Shown here one piece after another: positions 6,842 through 7,995 of a stretch of DNA of 7,995 nucleotides. Positions within the stretch are counted from its first letter, which is position 1, and every line of letters starts with the position of its first letter. Where the stretch lies: contig CALFBL010000349.1 in assembly GCA_937951695.1 (NCBI GenBank), forward strand, positions 1 through 7,995. Direction: 5' to 3'. Made by a program: the position numbers and the translations under genes. A model generated the notes under the pieces. The model saw nothing but the letters and a program-made list of their open reading frames with translations. It had not been told where the DNA came from and did not search any database. Origin of the DNA: an uncultured Granulosicoccaceae bacterium (lineage in GTDB: Bacteria; Pseudomonadota; Gammaproteobacteria; Granulosicoccales; Granulosicoccaceae).

Positions 6842-7090
6842 GATTGAAAGTCCTTGTGAGCCAGGTAGGCCAATCTCGTCGATCAGTCTGACTATTGCCA
6901 AAGCCTGTGGGTCGTCAATAAATTCGCGGACGAATAATTTCAACGTAATCAAATTACTCTCGTAGCCTGTACTAGCCATTATCGTGAACTTCACCGTATT
7001 GGAATCCTGCAGCTCCTCGCTGCGACAGTTTTTGGCTTGTATGATTTGCTCGAGTGGTAACCGAATTGCGTCTGAGCAGCATTGGCTCCT
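6806..7090 (-). pseudogene. possible relic: 95-codon open frame with protein-like composition, no family recognised
   Basis: On the minus strand a frame is open from just after a TAG (7091-7093) to a TAG at 6806-6808. There is no good start at its beginning. GTG at 6992-6994 or ATG at 6977-6979 are the internal options and have no clear Shine-Dalgarno. The translation is balanced and protein-like, for example K-L-F-V-R-E-F-I-D-D-P-Q-A-L-A-I-V-R-L-I-D-E-I-G-L. It would end 36 bases inside the convergent BKACE gene. I recognise no family. It could be the C-terminal remnant of a gene once facing the operon, or a chance open frame. Confidence is low. Confidence 0.2.
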
Positions 7091-7162
7091 CTACATTGTG
7101 TAAGAGCTGGCGAGAGGTTCTTGCGTGAAGCTGATTATGCCCGCACTTGCGGGTTGTGAAAT
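6842..7162. other. gap without a convincing gene between the BKACE and the GST-like remnant
   Basis: About 320 bases have no plus-strand gene I can support. A 7-base inverted repeat (GAGATTG at 6840-6846 and CAATCTC at 6871-6877) straddles the BKACE stop. Its 24-base loop and lack of a T-run make it a poor terminator. The minus strand is open for 95 codons across 6806-7090 (listed separately). A small hairpin lies at 7139-7154. The region may be a mixture of operon end and gene debris. Confidence 0.5.
7139..7154 (+). other. small hairpin just upstream of the GST-like remnant
   Basis: CCCGC at 7140-7144 and GCGGG at 7149-7153 pair around an ACTT loop, with a possible outer G-T pair. No T-run follows, so it is a weak terminator candidate at best. 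It ends 9 bases before the ATG at 7163 and could cover the ribosome binding region of that gene. It may also be a chance repeat. Confidence 0.35.
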
Positions 7163-7504
7163 ATGAGAAAATTGGGGATGATTGATCTCTACTATGCACC
7201 GGATAATGTCTCGCTGATTGTCAGACTCATTCTTGAAGAGTTGAGTATCGACTACCGTGCCGTGCTGATAGATCGCAGTGTGAATGAACAATTGTCGCAG
7301 GCTTACTGTACGCTCAACCCGGAAGGGCAAATACCGGTATGCGTTATCGACGGGCAGGCGGTTTTTGAAACAGCGGCAATCGCACTAACGCTGGCTGATG
7401 CTGCCTCAGCCTACGGGGGCAAGGCCGACGCGCTAATAACACCAACGCTGACAGACAGCGGCAGACCTCACTTCGTGAAATGGTTGTTTTTCTGACCAAT
7501 ACGT
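7163..7504 (+). pseudogene. glutathione S-transferase-like gene, N-terminal fragment, frameshifted and cut off
   Basis: The fragment encodes the thioredoxin-like N-terminal domain of a glutathione S-transferase family protein. Family members are cytoplasmic, usually 200 or more residues long, and use glutathione. From the ATG at 7178 it reads M-I-D-L-Y-Y-A-P-D-N, then R-L-I-L-E-E-L, L-N-P-E-G-Q-I-P-V and F-E-T-A-A-I-A-L-T-L-A-D. These match the opening strand, first helix, cis-proline loop and glutathione-binding E-[ST] position of the family. The frame stops at 7493-7495 after K-W-L-F-F. One base over, the sequence continues L-T-N-T, which is what related GSTs have after W-L-F-F, then hits TAA at 7504-7506. 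The shift falls in the T5 run at 7487-7491, so one T seems to have been lost. Nothing GST-like follows. The C-terminal helical domain is missing, apparently replaced by the IS66-like element. An ATG at 7163 is the alternative start; neither has a strong ribosome binding site. Confidence 0.7.
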
Positions 7505-7524
7505 AACTGCTCACCCCTTACGTA
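7500..7524. repeat. 7-base inverted repeat at the junction between GST remnant and transposase remnant
   Basis: TACGTAA at 7500-7506 and TTACGTA at 7518-7524 are perfect reverse complements separated by 11 bases. The left arm contains GTAA starting at 7503, exactly where the GST similarity ends. IS66-family ends commonly begin with GTAA as I recall, so 7503 is a candidate element end. The transposase stop codon (7511-7513) lies inside the loop. The repeat itself is plain in the sequence; its role is inference. Confidence 0.55.
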
Positions 7525-7995
7525 GATCAAAATTGCCAGCGAGTGCAAATTGAATAGCCGTCAGCGGGTTGTATCCCTGGTAAGCCATGGACTGCAGATA
7601 GCTTGATATACGGCAATAGGCTTCAGCGAATTTGCGCTGGCGAAAGCAACCACTTACCTTCTGCTTGACCTTGCCCACGCGTAGTCGTTGGAATTGATAG
7701 CGAATTCCAACTCCCGCATCAACTGCGACCCACAAAGCGCATCAGCTGATTGCTCGTAGCTAAAATAGGATGGCCAACAATCATGAACGATGACGCCTCC
7801 GTAACGAGGAAAAATGTTGATCTCATCAATGGCCTCCTTGCCACGTCCTGAATGCAGCCGTTTAAGCGTTATATCTCCCACTGAATACACATGCACCCAG
7901 TGTTTTGATTTTTCTACCCTCATGGAGGTTTCATCAACGTTCATCGCTGGCGAGGAGCCAGCAACAACTGGATAGCCTGATCTTCCCACGGTGCC
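7503..7995 (-). mobile_element. IS66-family insertion sequence, defective, right part outside the window
   Basis: The span from the candidate terminal GTAA to the window edge consists of the 3' end of an IS66-type transposase gene on the minus strand. The companion tnpA and tnpB genes and the other end of the element would lie beyond the window. The boundary at 7503 is inferred from where GST similarity ends. A flanking 8-base target duplication cannot be tested without the other end. Confidence 0.6.
7511..7995 (-). pseudogene. IS66-family transposase (TnpC-like), internally deleted and out of frame, 5' end outside window
   Basis: Two reading frames together give a damaged IS66-type DDE transposase. 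The first runs from the window edge to 7654 and contains N-V-D-E-T-S-M-R-V-E with the first catalytic Asp at 7933-7935. It also contains V-I-V-H-D-C-W-P-S-Y-F with the second Asp at 7780-7782, and an A-L-C...R-E-L-E-F stretch, all typical of the IS66 core. The second, ending at 7511, contains K-V-K-Q-K-V-S-G-C-F-R and A-Y-C-R-I-S-S-Y-L, the conserved C-terminal part. The two join between roughly 7660 and 7700, where full-length relatives have, from memory, 100 or more further residues including the catalytic Glu. An internal deletion with a frame change therefore explains the layout, and the protein should be inactive. In the A-L-C motif the usual A-H is replaced by S-Q, a further sign of drift. 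The frame is still open at the window edge. Confidence 0.85.

Noticed and set aside
6840..6877. Inverted repeat GAGATTG/CAATCTC as the operon terminator
   Set aside because: The stem is 7 bases with a 24-base loop, low GC and no following T-run, so it does not meet the usual form of an intrinsic terminator.
7091..7330. 79-residue minus-strand open frame over the GST-like gene
   Set aside because: It lies antisense to a recognisable GST N-terminal domain and its sequence resembles no family.
1..7995. CRISPR array, tRNA, rRNA, riboswitch, toxin-antitoxin or phage-defence module
   Set aside because: I saw no spaced direct repeats, no cloverleaf-like sequence and no proteins of such systems on either strand.

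Overview
The window looks like chromosomal DNA of a Gram-negative proteobacterium. By eye the base composition is close to 50% GC. A twin-arginine signal peptide, a complete LIV-type (HAAT) ABC importer, a DUF849/BKACE enzyme and an IS66-type transposase all fit Proteobacteria. The sequence does not let me name a genus.

Positions 1 to 6841 hold one co-oriented plus-strand catabolic and transport locus. It starts with the C-terminal end of a short-chain dehydrogenase/reductase (SDR), which overlaps or abuts a 3-hydroxyacyl-CoA dehydrogenase-family (HCDH) enzyme. After a 108-base gap with a very strong Shine-Dalgarno come six tightly packed genes: a Tat-exported substrate-binding protein, two LIV-type ATPases (LivG and LivF families), two LIV-type permeases (LivH and LivM families) and a beta-keto acid cleavage enzyme (BKACE). 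The last five are joined by overlaps or gaps of a few bases, so they are almost certainly one operon.

Read together, the genes suggest an uptake and degradation route. A small 3-hydroxy (or beta-keto) acid is captured in the periplasm and imported by the ABC system. It is oxidised at C3 by the HCDH-type and/or SDR enzyme, and the resulting beta-keto acid is cleaved with acetyl-CoA by the BKACE to acetoacetate and a new acyl-CoA. This is the logic of bacterial L-carnitine degradation (dehydrogenase plus dehydrocarnitine cleavage enzyme). However, the dehydrogenase here is not a close match to the carnitine dehydrogenases I remember, and the importer is LIV-type, so the real substrate is open. 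No thioesterase, CoA-transferase or regulator is visible in the window.

Positions 6842 to 7995 look like a decaying boundary. A stretch of about 320 bases has no convincing gene but does hold a 95-codon open frame on the minus strand that could be a gene relic. Next is the N-terminal part of a glutathione S-transferase-like gene. Its family resemblance continues, one base out of frame, across a run of five T and then stops at a GTAA sequence. From there to the window edge is the 3' part of an IS66-family transposase on the minus strand, itself broken by an internal deletion that removes the third catalytic residue. I saw no tRNA, rRNA, CRISPR array or phage genes.
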